Origin: JANNSX01 sp046348995
GTDB lineage: Bacteria; Pseudomonadota; Alphaproteobacteria; Rhizobiales; Hyphomicrobiaceae
Length of the DNA stretch: 64,000 nt
Reading direction: 5' to 3'
Assembly (NCBI GenBank): GCA_046348995.1
Contig: JAXMDB010000001.1
Span: 124,001 to 188,000, forward strand
Under the pieces are notes generated by a model that was not told the origin of the DNA, searched no databases, and was given only the letters and a program-made list of their open reading frames with translations. A program made the translations under genes and the position numbers. Of the stretch, positions 34,201 to 43,074 are shown piece by piece. Position 1 is the stretch's first letter, and the number at the start of each line of letters is the position of its first letter.

Positions 34201-35523
34201 CTACCAGCCCGCAAAGGCCCTCACTGCCTCGTCGCTGACCTTGCCCGAGGCCGCATCGGCGATCGCGTGGCCGATGATGTCTGCGGCTTCCTCGGCTTCC
34301 GTCCTCGTCAACACGAGCGGCGGCGTCAGCTCGAGCACGTTCGAGTTGAGACCGACATAGTAGACGACAAGGCCGAGCTCGAAAGCACGATAGACGGTCT
34401 TGGCGGCGAGCACTTTGGCGGGCGCCCTCGTCTCGCGATCCTCGACAAGCTCGACGCCGAGTGCCAACCCCCGCCCACGCACGCTGCCGATCTCGGGGCG
34501 CGAGGCCATCAGGCCTTCGAGGCAAGCATTGAGATGCGCACCGGTGTCGCGCGCGTTCTCGACCAGACCTTCGCGCCCGATCGTATCGAGCACGGCTGCG
34601 CCCGCCGACGCCGAGATCGGATTGCCGTGCATGGTTTGCATGGAGAACGCCGTCGCGAAGTCGAGGATCAACTTCGGCCCGATCGTCGCCGAGAGCGGCA
34701 GCCCGCCACCTAGTCCCTTGCCGAGGCAGACGATATCGGGAGCGATGTCCTCGTGGGCAGAGGCGTGTAGCCTACCTGTGCGCGCGAGCCCGACCTTGAC
34801 CTCGTCGGAGACGATCAGAATGCCGTGCTTGCGACAGAGGTCGCAGAGCCGCTTCATGAAGCCTTGCGGCGGCACGATCAGGCCGCCGTCGGATTGAATG
34901 GGCTCGATCCAGAGGGCCGCGACCTCCGAGGGAGGACAGGTGGTTGCGAACAGATGCTCGACGAGCTCGAGCACCTTGGCCCCGGTCGCATCGCCCATGT
35001 AGGGGCGGTACGGATTGGGGTAGGGGATCAGCGTCAGGCCAGGCGCGCGGGCCGCGTGCGATTGAACCGTGTGACCGGAAATCGCCATCGAGCCGGCCGA
35101 GCCGCCATGATAGGCCCCGATGAAGGCGAGGATGCGGGGGCGTCCCGTCGCCGCCGTCACCGCACGGAAGGCAGCCTCGTTGGCGTCCGATCCCGAATGC
35201 CCGAGCCAGACCTTGTGATCGCGCATGTGCGGCAGCGTCTCGAGGATCTTCTCGGCGAGCGAAACGGCAGGCAGGTTCGCGGCTGACAGGATGCTGGCGC
35301 CGGCCGGGTTTTGGACAGCGCGCGTCACCGCATCGACCAGCGCCGGATGCCCGTAGCCGAGCGAAGCCGATCCCCAGGCGGCGGAGAGATCGAGCAATGC
35401 GCGCCCGCTCTCGTCGATGACCCGCGCACCTTTGCCGCTGGTGAGCGCCAGCGGAAAGAAGCGCAGCTTCTGCAAACCGGCCATGACGGCCGTATCGCGG
35501 GCGTAGAGATCGTTGGCGGTCAT
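34201..35523 (-). CDS. Class III PLP-dependent aminotransferase
   Basis: A 440-residue class III aminotransferase. The PLP-binding Asp is D240 in IVSDEVKVG and the Schiff-base Lys is K269 in CLGKGLGGG. The usual DEVQTGFGR motif reads DEVKVGLAR here. It also has GSDANEAAFRA and GAYHGGS. Members transfer amino groups from omega-amino acids, polyamines or diamines to pyruvate or 2-oxoglutarate. The ATG overlaps the preceding FAD-oxidoreductase stop by 4 nt, indicating coupling, and both sit behind a Liv-type importer, so it probably acts on an imported amine. Confidence 0.93.
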   Translation of the reverse strand: MTANDLYARDTAVMAGLQKLRFFPLALTSGKGARVIDESGRALLDLSAAWGSASLGYGHPALVDAVTRAVQNPAGASILSAANLPAVSLAEKILETLPHMRDHKVWLGHSGSDANEAAFRAVTAATGRPRILAFIGAYHGGSAGSMAISGHTVQSHAARAPGLTLIPYPNPYRPYMGDATGAKVLELVEHLFATTCPPSEVAALWIEPIQSDGGLIVPPQGFMKRLCDLCRKHGILIVSDEVKVGLARTGRLHASAHEDIAPDIVCLGKGLGGGLPLSATIGPKLILDFATAFSMQTMHGNPISASAGAAVLDTIGREGLVENARDTGAHLNACLEGLMASRPEIGSVRGRGLALGVELVEDRETRAPAKVLAAKTVYRAFELGLVVYYVGLNSNVLELTPPLVLTRTEAEEAADIIGHAIADAASGKVSDEAVRAFAGW

Positions 35524-36689
35524 GCGAAACCCGCAAAGCGTTTGACGGTGAAGGGAGCGAGCAATGCGGACGGCTGTCCCGTCATAGCCATGGCAGCGGC
35601 CGCTTCGCCAACGCCAGCGCCCATCTTGAAGCCATGACCGGACGAGCCGCAAACGACGTAGAGACCGTCGACACCGGGGACGCGATCGATGATCGGGTTG
35701 TCGTCCGGACTCATGTCGTAGAGGCCGGCATAGCCTGGCCGGACGCCGAGCTCGGTCAGGCGCGGCGCGCGTGGCGTGAGGAAGGACAGCACGTGCACGG
35801 ACTCCTCGTCGTCGAGCCCTTCCTTGTAGATGTCCGGATTGTCGACCGGCGACGGCCGCTTCACGGACTGGTGGCGGATACCTGTGCCGCCGCCGGCCCA
35901 GGTGCCGCACAGCACGACGTTGTCGCCATCGGGGCGGGCGTAGTTGCAGAGCAGGTCGTCGCACCAGGCGAACGGCATGTAGGTGCGGGCCCGGCCCTTG
36001 GCGTCGAGCACGGCCATCTCGTGGCGCTCGACGTGGATCGGCAAATCGCAGCCGGCTTGCGCAATCAGAGGCCGCGTCCATACGCCGGCGCAGACGAGCA
36101 CGCGATCAGCCGTCAGGCCCTGACCATCCTCGGTCGTCACGCCCGTGATCTTGCCGCCGGACGTGACGAGCTTCGTCACGCGTGTGTTGAGGAGCGCCCT
36201 GCAGCCGCGATCGCGCGCACCTTTGACGAGGGCGTTGGCTGCGCCGTAGGGGTCGGCGTACCCGTAGTCGGGCTCGTAGAGGAGCGTCGTGATGGCCTCG
36301 CGGGAGAAATCCGGCGCCATCTTGCCCAAGACGTCGGGCGCGAGAATGTCGATCCGGCTGCCCTGGCTCGCGATCCAGCGTGCGGACGCCTTCCAAGCGT
36401 CCTCGGCCTCGGCGCCACACGCCCACATCATTCCGATCTCGTTATGGACCTTGCCTTGGCCCGTCAGACGGGGGATGTCGCGCAAGATCTGAACGCCGCG
36501 GATCGAGAGCTTGGAGAGCGCCTGATCGAGGTAGAAGGCGTGCGTCAGAGCCGAAGATCGCCCCGTTGGGCCTCCCGCCGGATGCGTCTTCTCGATGAGG
36601 GCCGTCTTGATGCCTTTGTCGGCCAGATGAAACGCGGCCGACGACCCTGCAATGCCTGCGCCAACGACGATGATGTCGAAGTGTTCCAT
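35520..36689 (-). CDS. FAD-dependent oxidoreductase (DAO family, amine/amino-acid oxidising)
   Basis: A 389-residue DAO-family flavoprotein with the FAD motif IIVVGAGIAGSSAAFHL and the C-terminal VVCGSSGHGFKMGAGVGE segment. This matches the family of sarcosine oxidase beta-subunits, glycine oxidase and amine dehydrogenases. It is translationally coupled to the class III aminotransferase, with 16 nt to the LivH-type gene upstream. It likely oxidises an amine, an N-methyl or a gamma-glutamyl amine. RBS GAGAGGTCG precedes the ATG. Confidence 0.9.
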   Translation of the reverse strand: MEHFDIIVVGAGIAGSSAAFHLADKGIKTALIEKTHPAGGPTGRSSALTHAFYLDQALSKLSIRGVQILRDIPRLTGQGKVHNEIGMMWACGAEAEDAWKASARWIASQGSRIDILAPDVLGKMAPDFSREAITTLLYEPDYGYADPYGAANALVKGARDRGCRALLNTRVTKLVTSGGKITGVTTEDGQGLTADRVLVCAGVWTRPLIAQAGCDLPIHVERHEMAVLDAKGRARTYMPFAWCDDLLCNYARPDGDNVVLCGTWAGGGTGIRHQSVKRPSPVDNPDIYKEGLDDEESVHVLSFLTPRAPRLTELGVRPGYAGLYDMSPDDNPIIDRVPGVDGLYVVCGSSGHGFKMGAGVGEAAAAMAMTGQPSALLAPFTVKRFAGFA

Positions 36690-36705
36690 GGTCGACCTCT
36701 CTGAC

Positions 36706-37593
36706 TTATGAGCGCCGGACGCTCGGCGCGGGGATCAGCCCCTCTGGCCGGAAGATCAGGATCAGGATGACGAGGCTGAGCACGAAAGCGTCGCGGAAGG
36801 GCAGCGCCGCCTCCGGCAGATAGGCCTGCAGCATGACCTCGAGGGCGCCGAGCACGAGCCCGCCGGCGACCGCGCCCGAAAGGCTGCCGAGACCGCCGAT
36901 GATGGCCGCGACGAACGCCTTCAACACCGGCACGAAGCCCATCAGCGGATCGACCGAGCCGCGCTGGGCGATCCAGAGAAACGCGGCGATGCCGGCGAGC
37001 GCGCCCGACACGGCGAAAGCCACGGCGACGACGTGGTTGGCGCGGATGCCCATGAGGCGCACGACGGCGAAATCCTCGGCTGCCGCCCGCATCGCCGTGC
37101 CGAGCACCGTCAGGCGCAGGAACCGGGTCAGCGCGAAGAGCGCGAAGGCGGAGAGCGCGATCGAGATCAGCGGAATGATGCCGACATGTGCGAAGCCGAG
37201 ATCGATCGCGCCCGAGATGCTGGCCGGCATGGCGATCGGCTTCGGACGGGCCGAGATGCCGTTCTGGAACAGCACGCGGAGGATTTGCGAGACGGCGAAG
37301 CTCGTGATGAGCAATCCCGTCACGTCGGCGCGGCGCATCGGCCGGAAAGCCACCCGCTCCGTCGTCAAGGCCGCCAAGCTCGCGACGCCGACGCCGATAA
37401 CGGCCGCGGCTGCCAACGGGAAGGCGAGCGACAACATGAAGAAGATGGTGTAGCCGGCGATCGTCATCAGCTCGCCGTGCGCGAAATTGATGAGCGCCAC
37501 GATCGAGAACACGACGGCGAGACCAAGTGCCAGCAGCGCGTAGATGCCGCCGAGGCTGACCGCGTTGATGATCTGCTGGACGAGGTATTCCAT
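36706..37593 (-). CDS. livH: ABC importer permease, LivH-type
   Basis: A 295-residue permease with about eight transmembrane segments. LivH features are GGIYALLALGLAVVFSIVALINFAHGEL (in outline), AAAEDFAVVRLMGI and GGLGSLSGAVAGGL. It starts 6 nt after the LivF-type gene stop, so it belongs to the second importer. The order here (MG fusion, K, F, H, then two enzymes) differs from the first importer's K-H-M-G-F order. Confidence 0.93.
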   Translation of the reverse strand: MEYLVQQIINAVSLGGIYALLALGLAVVFSIVALINFAHGELMTIAGYTIFFMLSLAFPLAAAAVIGVGVASLAALTTERVAFRPMRRADVTGLLITSFAVSQILRVLFQNGISARPKPIAMPASISGAIDLGFAHVGIIPLISIALSAFALFALTRFLRLTVLGTAMRAAAEDFAVVRLMGIRANHVVAVAFAVSGALAGIAAFLWIAQRGSVDPLMGFVPVLKAFVAAIIGGLGSLSGAVAGGLVLGALEVMLQAYLPEAALPFRDAFVLSLVILILIFRPEGLIPAPSVRRS

Positions 37594-37599
37594 TGGGCC

Positions 37600-38301
37600 T
37601 CAAGCCGCGAGATAGGCTTCTTTTACACGTTCCGAATCGAGCAGCTCCGCGCCGGTGCCTTGCAGCTCGATCCGGCCGTTCACGAGCACGTAGCCCCGAT
37701 CGGCGATCTCGAGGGCGCGGGCGGCGTTCTGCTCGACGAGGAGGATCGTCAATCCCTGCTGACGCAGCTCGGCGATCAGATCGAACACGCTGTCGACGAT
37801 CTGAGGTGCGAGACCGAGCGAGGGCTCGTCGAGCATGAGCAGCTTCGGTCCCGACATCAGCGCACGGGCGATCGCGAGCATCTGCTGCTCGCCGCCGGAA
37901 AGTAGTCCCGCCTTCTGCCGGTAGCGATCGCGCAGGATGGGAAACCGGTCGAGCATCCTCTCCTCGGCCGCCTTCGTGTCATGACGCTCGCCATGAACTG
38001 CGCCGCCGAGCAGCAGATTTTCCGCGACGGTCAGGCTCGGAAACACCCGCCGTCCCTCCGGCACGAGCGCGATGCCCAACCGGGAGATCTCCTCCGGAGC
38101 GGCGCGAGCGATCGGCCGACTGCCGAACTCGACGTCGCCTGTCACCGGGACGAGGCCGACGAGGCCGAGCAAGGTCGACGACTTGCCGGCTCCGTTGGCC
38201 CCGAGCAGCGCGACGATCGAGCCCTGCCCCACGGTGAGATCGATGCCTTTGACGGCCTCGATCTCCCCGTAGCGAACGCCGAGCTGTCGGACGGTCAGCA
38301 T
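37600..38301 (-). CDS. livF: ABC importer ATP-binding protein, LivF-type
   Basis: A 233-residue ATPase with GANGAGKSS (Walker A), LSGGEQQMLAIARAL (signature) and LMLDEPSLGLAP (Walker B). It begins 13 nt downstream of the binding-protein gene and ends 6 nt before LivH. It supplies the second nucleotide-binding domain alongside the one fused to LivM in the first gene of the operon. Confidence 0.94.
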   Translation of the reverse strand: MLTVRQLGVRYGEIEAVKGIDLTVGQGSIVALLGANGAGKSSTLLGLVGLVPVTGDVEFGSRPIARAAPEEISRLGIALVPEGRRVFPSLTVAENLLLGGAVHGERHDTKAAEERMLDRFPILRDRYRQKAGLLSGGEQQMLAIARALMSGPKLLMLDEPSLGLAPQIVDSVFDLIAELRQQGLTILLVEQNAARALEIADRGYVLVNGRIELQGTGAELLDSERVKEAYLAA

Positions 38302-38314
38302 GCTGCCTCTATCG

Positions 38315-39475
38315 TCAGGGCGCCGGGACGTCGGCGGCGTCCGGCGTCGCCATCTTGACGAGCGTGCGCGCGCCGCCGCGGACCTCGACGAGGGCGATGT
38401 CGCGGAACGGCATGCGGTTCGTACCGGCGTAGGTGACCTTGCCCGTCACCAAGGCCAGATCCTTCAGCGTCATGACGGCGTCACGGATCGAGGTGCCGTC
38501 GGTCTTGCCGCCGGCGGCGGTGACGGCGGCGTCGAGGATGTAGGGGATCTCGTAGCCGGTTGCGACGTAGACCGTCTCGGGAGCCTTGCCGGTCTTCTCC
38601 TTCCACTTGGCGTAGAAGGCGGCGAGCGGGCTGCCCTCAGTGGGGAATCCGGCGGTGGTGTGCACGACGCCGTCGGCATCGGTGCCGAGGCCGAGCGTCG
38701 TCGGGCTGTCGATGCCGTCGGAGCCGAGCACGGCGGCCGTCACGCCCGCCGAGCGGAGCTGCTTGATGAAGGCCGGAAAGTCGGGCTCGTAGGCCGAGGT
38801 CATGATGACGTCGGGCTGCGGATCGAGGGTTTTGATCTTCGTCACCTCGGCCGAGAAGTCCTGCTGGCCGAGCGCGTAGGTGCCTTCGCCCGCGATCGCG
38901 CCGCCCTTCTTCTTGAAGACCTCGGCGAAGTATTCCGGCAGCTTCAGCGTGTAGGCCGTGTCGGGCGATTTGAGGATGTAGGCGTTCTTGTAGCCCTTCT
39001 CCATCGCATGCGCCGCGAGCACGGTCGCTTGGAGATTGTCGGCGGGATAGTCGCCGAACATGTAGTCGCCGACGGCGCCCGGAATGGTCGGTGTCGACCC
39101 GCAGAAGGTGAAAGCCGGAATGCCCGCGGGCTGGCTCACCTGCCCGCCGGCAATCGAGGGATCGGCATCGCACGGCGTAATCAGCACCTTAATGCCGGCG
39201 GCGACGAGCTCTTGAGCGGCCTGCACGGTTGCGGCCGTATCGGAGCGCGTGTCCTTGATGTTGAGGACGATCTTGTGCTGGCCGGCGAGGCCGCCTTTGG
39301 CATTGATCTCGTCGACCGCCATCTGGAAACCGGCGAGCGAGGGCTGATCGAACGGTGCGAGACCGCCCGTCTGGGCGGTGGCGAGACCGATCACGAAATC
39401 CTCGGCTCGCGCTGGCAAGGCCGCGAGACAGACGGCGAGCGCCGTGGCAGTGAAGAGCGATGCGCGGAGCTTCAT
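38315..39475 (-). CDS. ABC importer substrate-binding protein, LivK-type
   Basis: A 386-residue periplasmic protein. The N-terminal signal peptide (about 1-24, ending LPARA) is clear and GGGAGGAAACTC precedes the ATG. The core resembles amino-acid/amide-binding proteins (FVIGLATAQTGGLAPFDQPSLAG in outline, and a TP-CDADPS motif). It differs strongly from the LivK-type protein at 27343 and so probably binds another ligand. The adjacent aminotransferase and oxidoreductase suggest an amine or amino acid. Confidence 0.92.
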   Translation of the reverse strand: MKLRASLFTATALAVCLAALPARAEDFVIGLATAQTGGLAPFDQPSLAGFQMAVDEINAKGGLAGQHKIVLNIKDTRSDTAATVQAAQELVAAGIKVLITPCDADPSIAGGQVSQPAGIPAFTFCGSTPTIPGAVGDYMFGDYPADNLQATVLAAHAMEKGYKNAYILKSPDTAYTLKLPEYFAEVFKKKGGAIAGEGTYALGQQDFSAEVTKIKTLDPQPDVIMTSAYEPDFPAFIKQLRSAGVTAAVLGSDGIDSPTTLGLGTDADGVVHTTAGFPTEGSPLAAFYAKWKEKTGKAPETVYVATGYEIPYILDAAVTAAGGKTDGTSIRDAVMTLKDLALVTGKVTYAGTNRMPFRDIALVEVRGGARTLVKMATPDAADVPAP

Positions 39476-39511
39476 GAGTTTCCTCCCTGGTTTATTCGAC
39501 GATTGACGGCT

Positions 39512-41323
39512 TCATGCGGCGGCGCGCTCCCGGCGCCGGCCGATGTAGGCTTCGATGACCTTGTCGTCACCGCGGACCTGCTCGGGGGTTCCTTCGGCGA
39601 TCTTCTGTCCCTTGTTGACGACGACGATGCGATCACAAAGACGCATGATCAAGTGCATGTCGTGCTCGATGACGAGAAGGCCGACGCCGAACGCGTCGCG
39701 AATGCCCGAAAGCGTCGCGATGAGGGCGTCGGTCTCGGCCGGGTTCATGCCCGCGGCCGGCTCGTCGAGCAGGAGGTACCGAGGCTTCGAGGCGAGCGCG
39801 CGGGCGATCTCGAGCCGGCGGCGGGCGCCGTAGGGGAGGGTGCCGGCGAGCCGGTGTGCCTCGGAGGTGAGATCGAGGCGCGCGAGTAGCTGTGCTGTCA
39901 GCGCGGTGGCGGCGGCGGGATCGGGCTCGACGGACAAGGCTGCGACGCGCACGTTCTCGGCTACCGTCATGCGGTCGAACAGGCGGATGGCCTGAAAGGT
40001 CCGCGCCAGCCCCGCTCGCGTGATCGCGCTCGGCCCCTTGCCGGCGAGCGCGACACCATCAAGCACAACGGTGCCGCTATCGGGGGCGAGCTGGCCGCAG
40101 ATCATATTGACGATGGTCGTCTTGCCGGCGCCGTTGGGACCGATGAGGCCGACGATCTGTCCGCGCTCGACGCGAACCGAGACATTGTCGGCCGCGACGA
40201 CGCCGCCGAAGCGCTTCGTCAATCCGCTGACCTCGAGCACCCCGGTCCCGGCCGCCCTGGACGTCTCGACGGTGGCCGTCGCCACCGGAGGGAGAGACGG
40301 CGCACCGAGCGCAAGCTCGTACATGCCGGCGATGCCGAGCGGGCGCCTCCAGATGGCGAGCAAGAGCGCGATGCCGAGCCCGAACAGTGTCAGACCGAAG
40401 ATCACCGGAATCTGCACGAAACCCAAGTCCACGCCGCTCTCGACCTGTCGCAGAACCTGAATGACGGCGGTGATGACGGCCGTGCCGACGATGGCGCCCG
40501 TCACCGTCAGCATGCCGCCGACGATCAGCATGGCGATGTAGGTGAACATCAAGTCGAAGTAGAAATCCTTGGGCGAGAAGGCGCCGAGGAAATGCCCGTA
40601 AAGTGCGCCAGCGACGGCTGCGAGGGCCGCGCTCAAGACCCATCCGGCGTAGCGCGCCGCAAACAGATTGACGCCGCTCGCGGCCGCGGCGACCTCGTTC
40701 TCGCGCGCCGAGCGCAAGCGCAGTCCGGCCGGCATATCCTTGAACAATCGGACGACGACGATCATGGCGAGGGCAACGGGAAGCGCCACCCAGACCGTCG
40801 TCAGTGCGGGCACGCCATAGAAGGTTTGGCTGCCGCGTGTGATGTCGCGCGCCCCGACGAGAACGACATGCACGATGATGAGCAGGGCGAGCGTCGCGAT
40901 CGAGGCGCCCGAGCCCGAGAGACGCGCAATCGGCAGGCCCGTGAGCAGTCCGGCGGCGAGCCCGGCGAGGAGCACGCAGGCCAGCGCCAGAGCCAACCCC
41001 ATCTCGTGACCGGCGAGGAACGAGGGCAGAGCGGGCAGGGCGCCTTTTTGTAGGGCGGCCGGCATCGTGAGAATGCCCGAGACATAGGCGCCGATGCCCA
41101 TGAACGCGGTGTGGCCGAAGGAGACGATGCCGGAGTTGCTCGTGAATACGGAGAGCGCCAGGACGCCCATGAGAGACATGAGGAACAGCGTCGCGATGCG
41201 TGCGCCCCAGGCGCCGAAGAGCAGCGCGGCGAGGATCGTGGCGACGGCGACGATGGCGGCCAGTGCCAGAGCACTCGCCCACGTGCCGCGACCCACAGAG
41301 AGCTCAGCGCTCAACCGACCCAT
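39512..41323 (-). CDS. Fused ABC importer permease-ATPase (LivM-LivG fusion)
   Basis: A 603-residue fusion. Residues 1 to about 335 are a LivM-type permease (about nine hydrophobic segments, with SNSGIVSFGHTAFMGIGAYVSG). Residues about 360-603 are a LivG-type ATPase: Walker A GPNGAGKTT at 395-403, signature LPYGARRRLEIARAL, Walker B YLLLDEPAAGMNP and VIEHDMHL. The linker (about 336-360) is Pro/Ala/Thr rich. The fusion ties one ATPase to one permease in fixed ratio. It is the first gene of the operon and is divergent from an RpiR-type regulator, with 117 nt between starts. Confidence 0.93.
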   Translation of the reverse strand: MGRLSAELSVGRGTWASALALAAIVAVATILAALLFGAWGARIATLFLMSLMGVLALSVFTSNSGIVSFGHTAFMGIGAYVSGILTMPAALQKGALPALPSFLAGHEMGLALALACVLLAGLAAGLLTGLPIARLSGSGASIATLALLIIVHVVLVGARDITRGSQTFYGVPALTTVWVALPVALAMIVVVRLFKDMPAGLRLRSARENEVAAAASGVNLFAARYAGWVLSAALAAVAGALYGHFLGAFSPKDFYFDLMFTYIAMLIVGGMLTVTGAIVGTAVITAVIQVLRQVESGVDLGFVQIPVIFGLTLFGLGIALLLAIWRRPLGIAGMYELALGAPSLPPVATATVETSRAAGTGVLEVSGLTKRFGGVVAADNVSVRVERGQIVGLIGPNGAGKTTIVNMICGQLAPDSGTVVLDGVALAGKGPSAITRAGLARTFQAIRLFDRMTVAENVRVAALSVEPDPAAATALTAQLLARLDLTSEAHRLAGTLPYGARRRLEIARALASKPRYLLLDEPAAGMNPAETDALIATLSGIRDAFGVGLLVIEHDMHLIMRLCDRIVVVNKGQKIAEGTPEQVRGDDKVIEAYIGRRRERAAA

Positions 41324-41440
41324 GCCAACGATCCCAGCACCGGCGAGGTGCCGGTCGAGCGACAGTATCAGAACGCACTACGCGGTCAAACGCCGCTTAC
41401 AGTTTGCGTCCACCAGGGCTGCTGTTGTAATGAACGCTAC
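41324..41440. promoter_or_regulatory. Divergent promoter region between importer operon and RpiR regulator
   Basis: The 117-nt space between the LivM-LivG gene and the RpiR-type regulator must hold promoters for both directions. I see no clear sigma-70 boxes. The location makes it the likeliest binding site for the adjacent regulator. Confidence 0.4.
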
Positions 41441-42421
41441 ATGCGACGTCCTCGAAAGACCCGCCGCTCACTTCCGCTCGAGCGGCCTGCTCCGGCGCGG
41501 CATGGCTTGCCGGCGAGCATCCGTGAGCGGCTGCTGCATGGCGGGCTCGAGCTGTCGAAGTCGGAGGTCAAGGTCGCGCGCGAGTTGCTCGCCAACTATC
41601 CAGCGGCCGCCCTTTCGACGATCTCGAGGCTCGCAAAATGTGCCGGTGTCAGCGATCCGACCGTGCTGCGCTTCGCTGGCCGTTTGGGTTTCAAAAGCTA
41701 TGGCGGCCTGCAGGATGCGCTGCTCGCCGAGGTCGAGGCGCATATGCGCTCGCCGCTGACGCTCCCGGCAGGCAAGACGGAGAAGATTGCGCGCCCCGTG
41801 AACGTCTATGAGGGCTTTTTCGCCGCCACGATCAGGCAGCTCGAGTCCGCCGCGGGTGAGACGCCACCCGAGGATCTCGACGCCGCCGTCGCGCTGCTTG
41901 CCGATCCCAAGGCGCGCATTCTCTGCCTGGGGGGCCGTTTCAGCCGGTTCCTCGCCGGCATTCTGCAGCGCTGTCTGCAACACCTGCGCCCGGGTACCGA
42001 GCTCGTCGACGGCACCGCGGCCGACCTCATCGATCGTCTCGCAGATGTCGGACCCAAGGACGTGCTCGCCGTCTACGACTACCGCCGGTACCAGGCCGAT
42101 ATCGTGCGCTTCGCCGAGGCCGCCGCCGCGAGGGGCGCTCGCGTCATCCTCTTCACCGATCGCTGGAAATCGCCGCTTTCCACATGCGCCGACGTGACGT
42201 TGACGGTACCTATCGAGACGCGTTCGCCGTTCGATACCATGGTGACGCCGCTCGCGCAGACGGAAGCCGTCGTCGCGGGGCTCACCGCACGTCTCGGGCT
42301 GGCCTGGCGCGAGCGGGCCGAGGCCATCGAGCGTGTCCGGGTCGACCATCGCATCACGGTCGATGGCGCGGCCCGCGGCCCGGATAAGCAAAGACGACAC
42401 TCATCCCGGAGGACCACATGA
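41441..42421 (+). CDS. MurR/RpiR family transcriptional regulator
   Basis: A 326-residue regulator. It has an N-terminal helix-turn-helix (about residues 30-105, with LSKSEVKVARELL and AKCAGVSDPTVLRFAGRLGFKSYGGLQ, given in outline) and a C-terminal SIS sugar-isomerase-type sensor domain (about 150-290, with KARILCLGG and KDVLAVYDYRRYQ). Family members sense phosphosugars or amino-acid metabolites. It is divergent from the Liv-type importer operon and its stop overlaps the next gene (ATGA), so it probably controls both units. A run of Arg/Pro codons at the N-terminus makes the exact start uncertain. Confidence 0.9.
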   Translation: MRRPRKTRRSLPLERPAPARHGLPASIRERLLHGGLELSKSEVKVARELLANYPAAALSTISRLAKCAGVSDPTVLRFAGRLGFKSYGGLQDALLAEVEAHMRSPLTLPAGKTEKIARPVNVYEGFFAATIRQLESAAGETPPEDLDAAVALLADPKARILCLGGRFSRFLAGILQRCLQHLRPGTELVDGTAADLIDRLADVGPKDVLAVYDYRRYQADIVRFAEAAAARGARVILFTDRWKSPLSTCADVTLTVPIETRSPFDTMVTPLAQTEAVVAGLTARLGLAWRERAEAIERVRVDHRITVDGAARGPDKQRRHSSRRTT

Positions 42422-43074
42422 CCCTCAAGATCACGGCACGGCGCGACGAGGCCTATCGGCCGGGCGAGACGGCCATCCTGTTCGTCGACATGCAGAAGGT
42501 GTTCTGCACACCCGGCATCGACCCGCAGCATCCCGAGCTCAACGCCGAGCACTACTATCATCGGATGCTCAAGAGCACGGTGATCCCCAATCAGTCGCGC
42601 CTGATCAAGGCGGCGCGCGCTTCAGGCGTGCAGGTGCTGCACACGATCATCGAGGCCCTGACGAAAGATTGCCGCGACTGCTCGCTCGATCACAAGCTGT
42701 CGAACATCATGATCCCCAAGGGCATGCCCGGGGCCGAGCCGATCGACGAGCTCAAGCCCATTGATAACGAGATCATGTTGCCGAAGACCTCATCCGGCGT
42801 CTTCAACTCGACGAACATCGATTACGTGCTTAAGAACTTAGGGATTCGCTATCTGATCGTCGCCGGGGTCGTCACCGACCAATGCGTCGACATGGCGGTG
42901 CGCGACGGTTCCGATCGCGGCTATCTCGTCACCTGCGTCCGTGACGCTTGCACCACCTACACGGAGGCGAGGCACGAGGGCGCGCTCAAGGCGTTCGGCG
43001 GCTATTGCTGGATCAGCGATACGAGCGAGGTCGTGCGCCGCTTCGAGGCGCTGGCACAGGGGAAAGCGGCATGA
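42418..43074 (+). CDS. Isochorismatase-family cysteine hydrolase
   Basis: A 218-residue cysteine hydrolase with the complete family triad: D24 (LFVDMQ), K123 (LPKTSSGVF) and C156 (VTDQCVDM). The Cys identifies an amidase (biuret, nicotinamide, carbamoyl or ureido substrates) and not true isochorismatase. It is coupled to the regulator upstream (ATGA overlap) and to the glutamine-synthetase-like gene downstream (4-nt overlap). Its role may be hydrolysis of an N-carbamoyl or amide intermediate of the pathway. Confidence 0.92.
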   Translation: MTLKITARRDEAYRPGETAILFVDMQKVFCTPGIDPQHPELNAEHYYHRMLKSTVIPNQSRLIKAARASGVQVLHTIIEALTKDCRDCSLDHKLSNIMIPKGMPGAEPIDELKPIDNEIMLPKTSSGVFNSTNIDYVLKNLGIRYLIVAGVVTDQCVDMAVRDGSDRGYLVTCVRDACTTYTEARHEGALKAFGGYCWISDTSEVVRRFEALAQGKAA

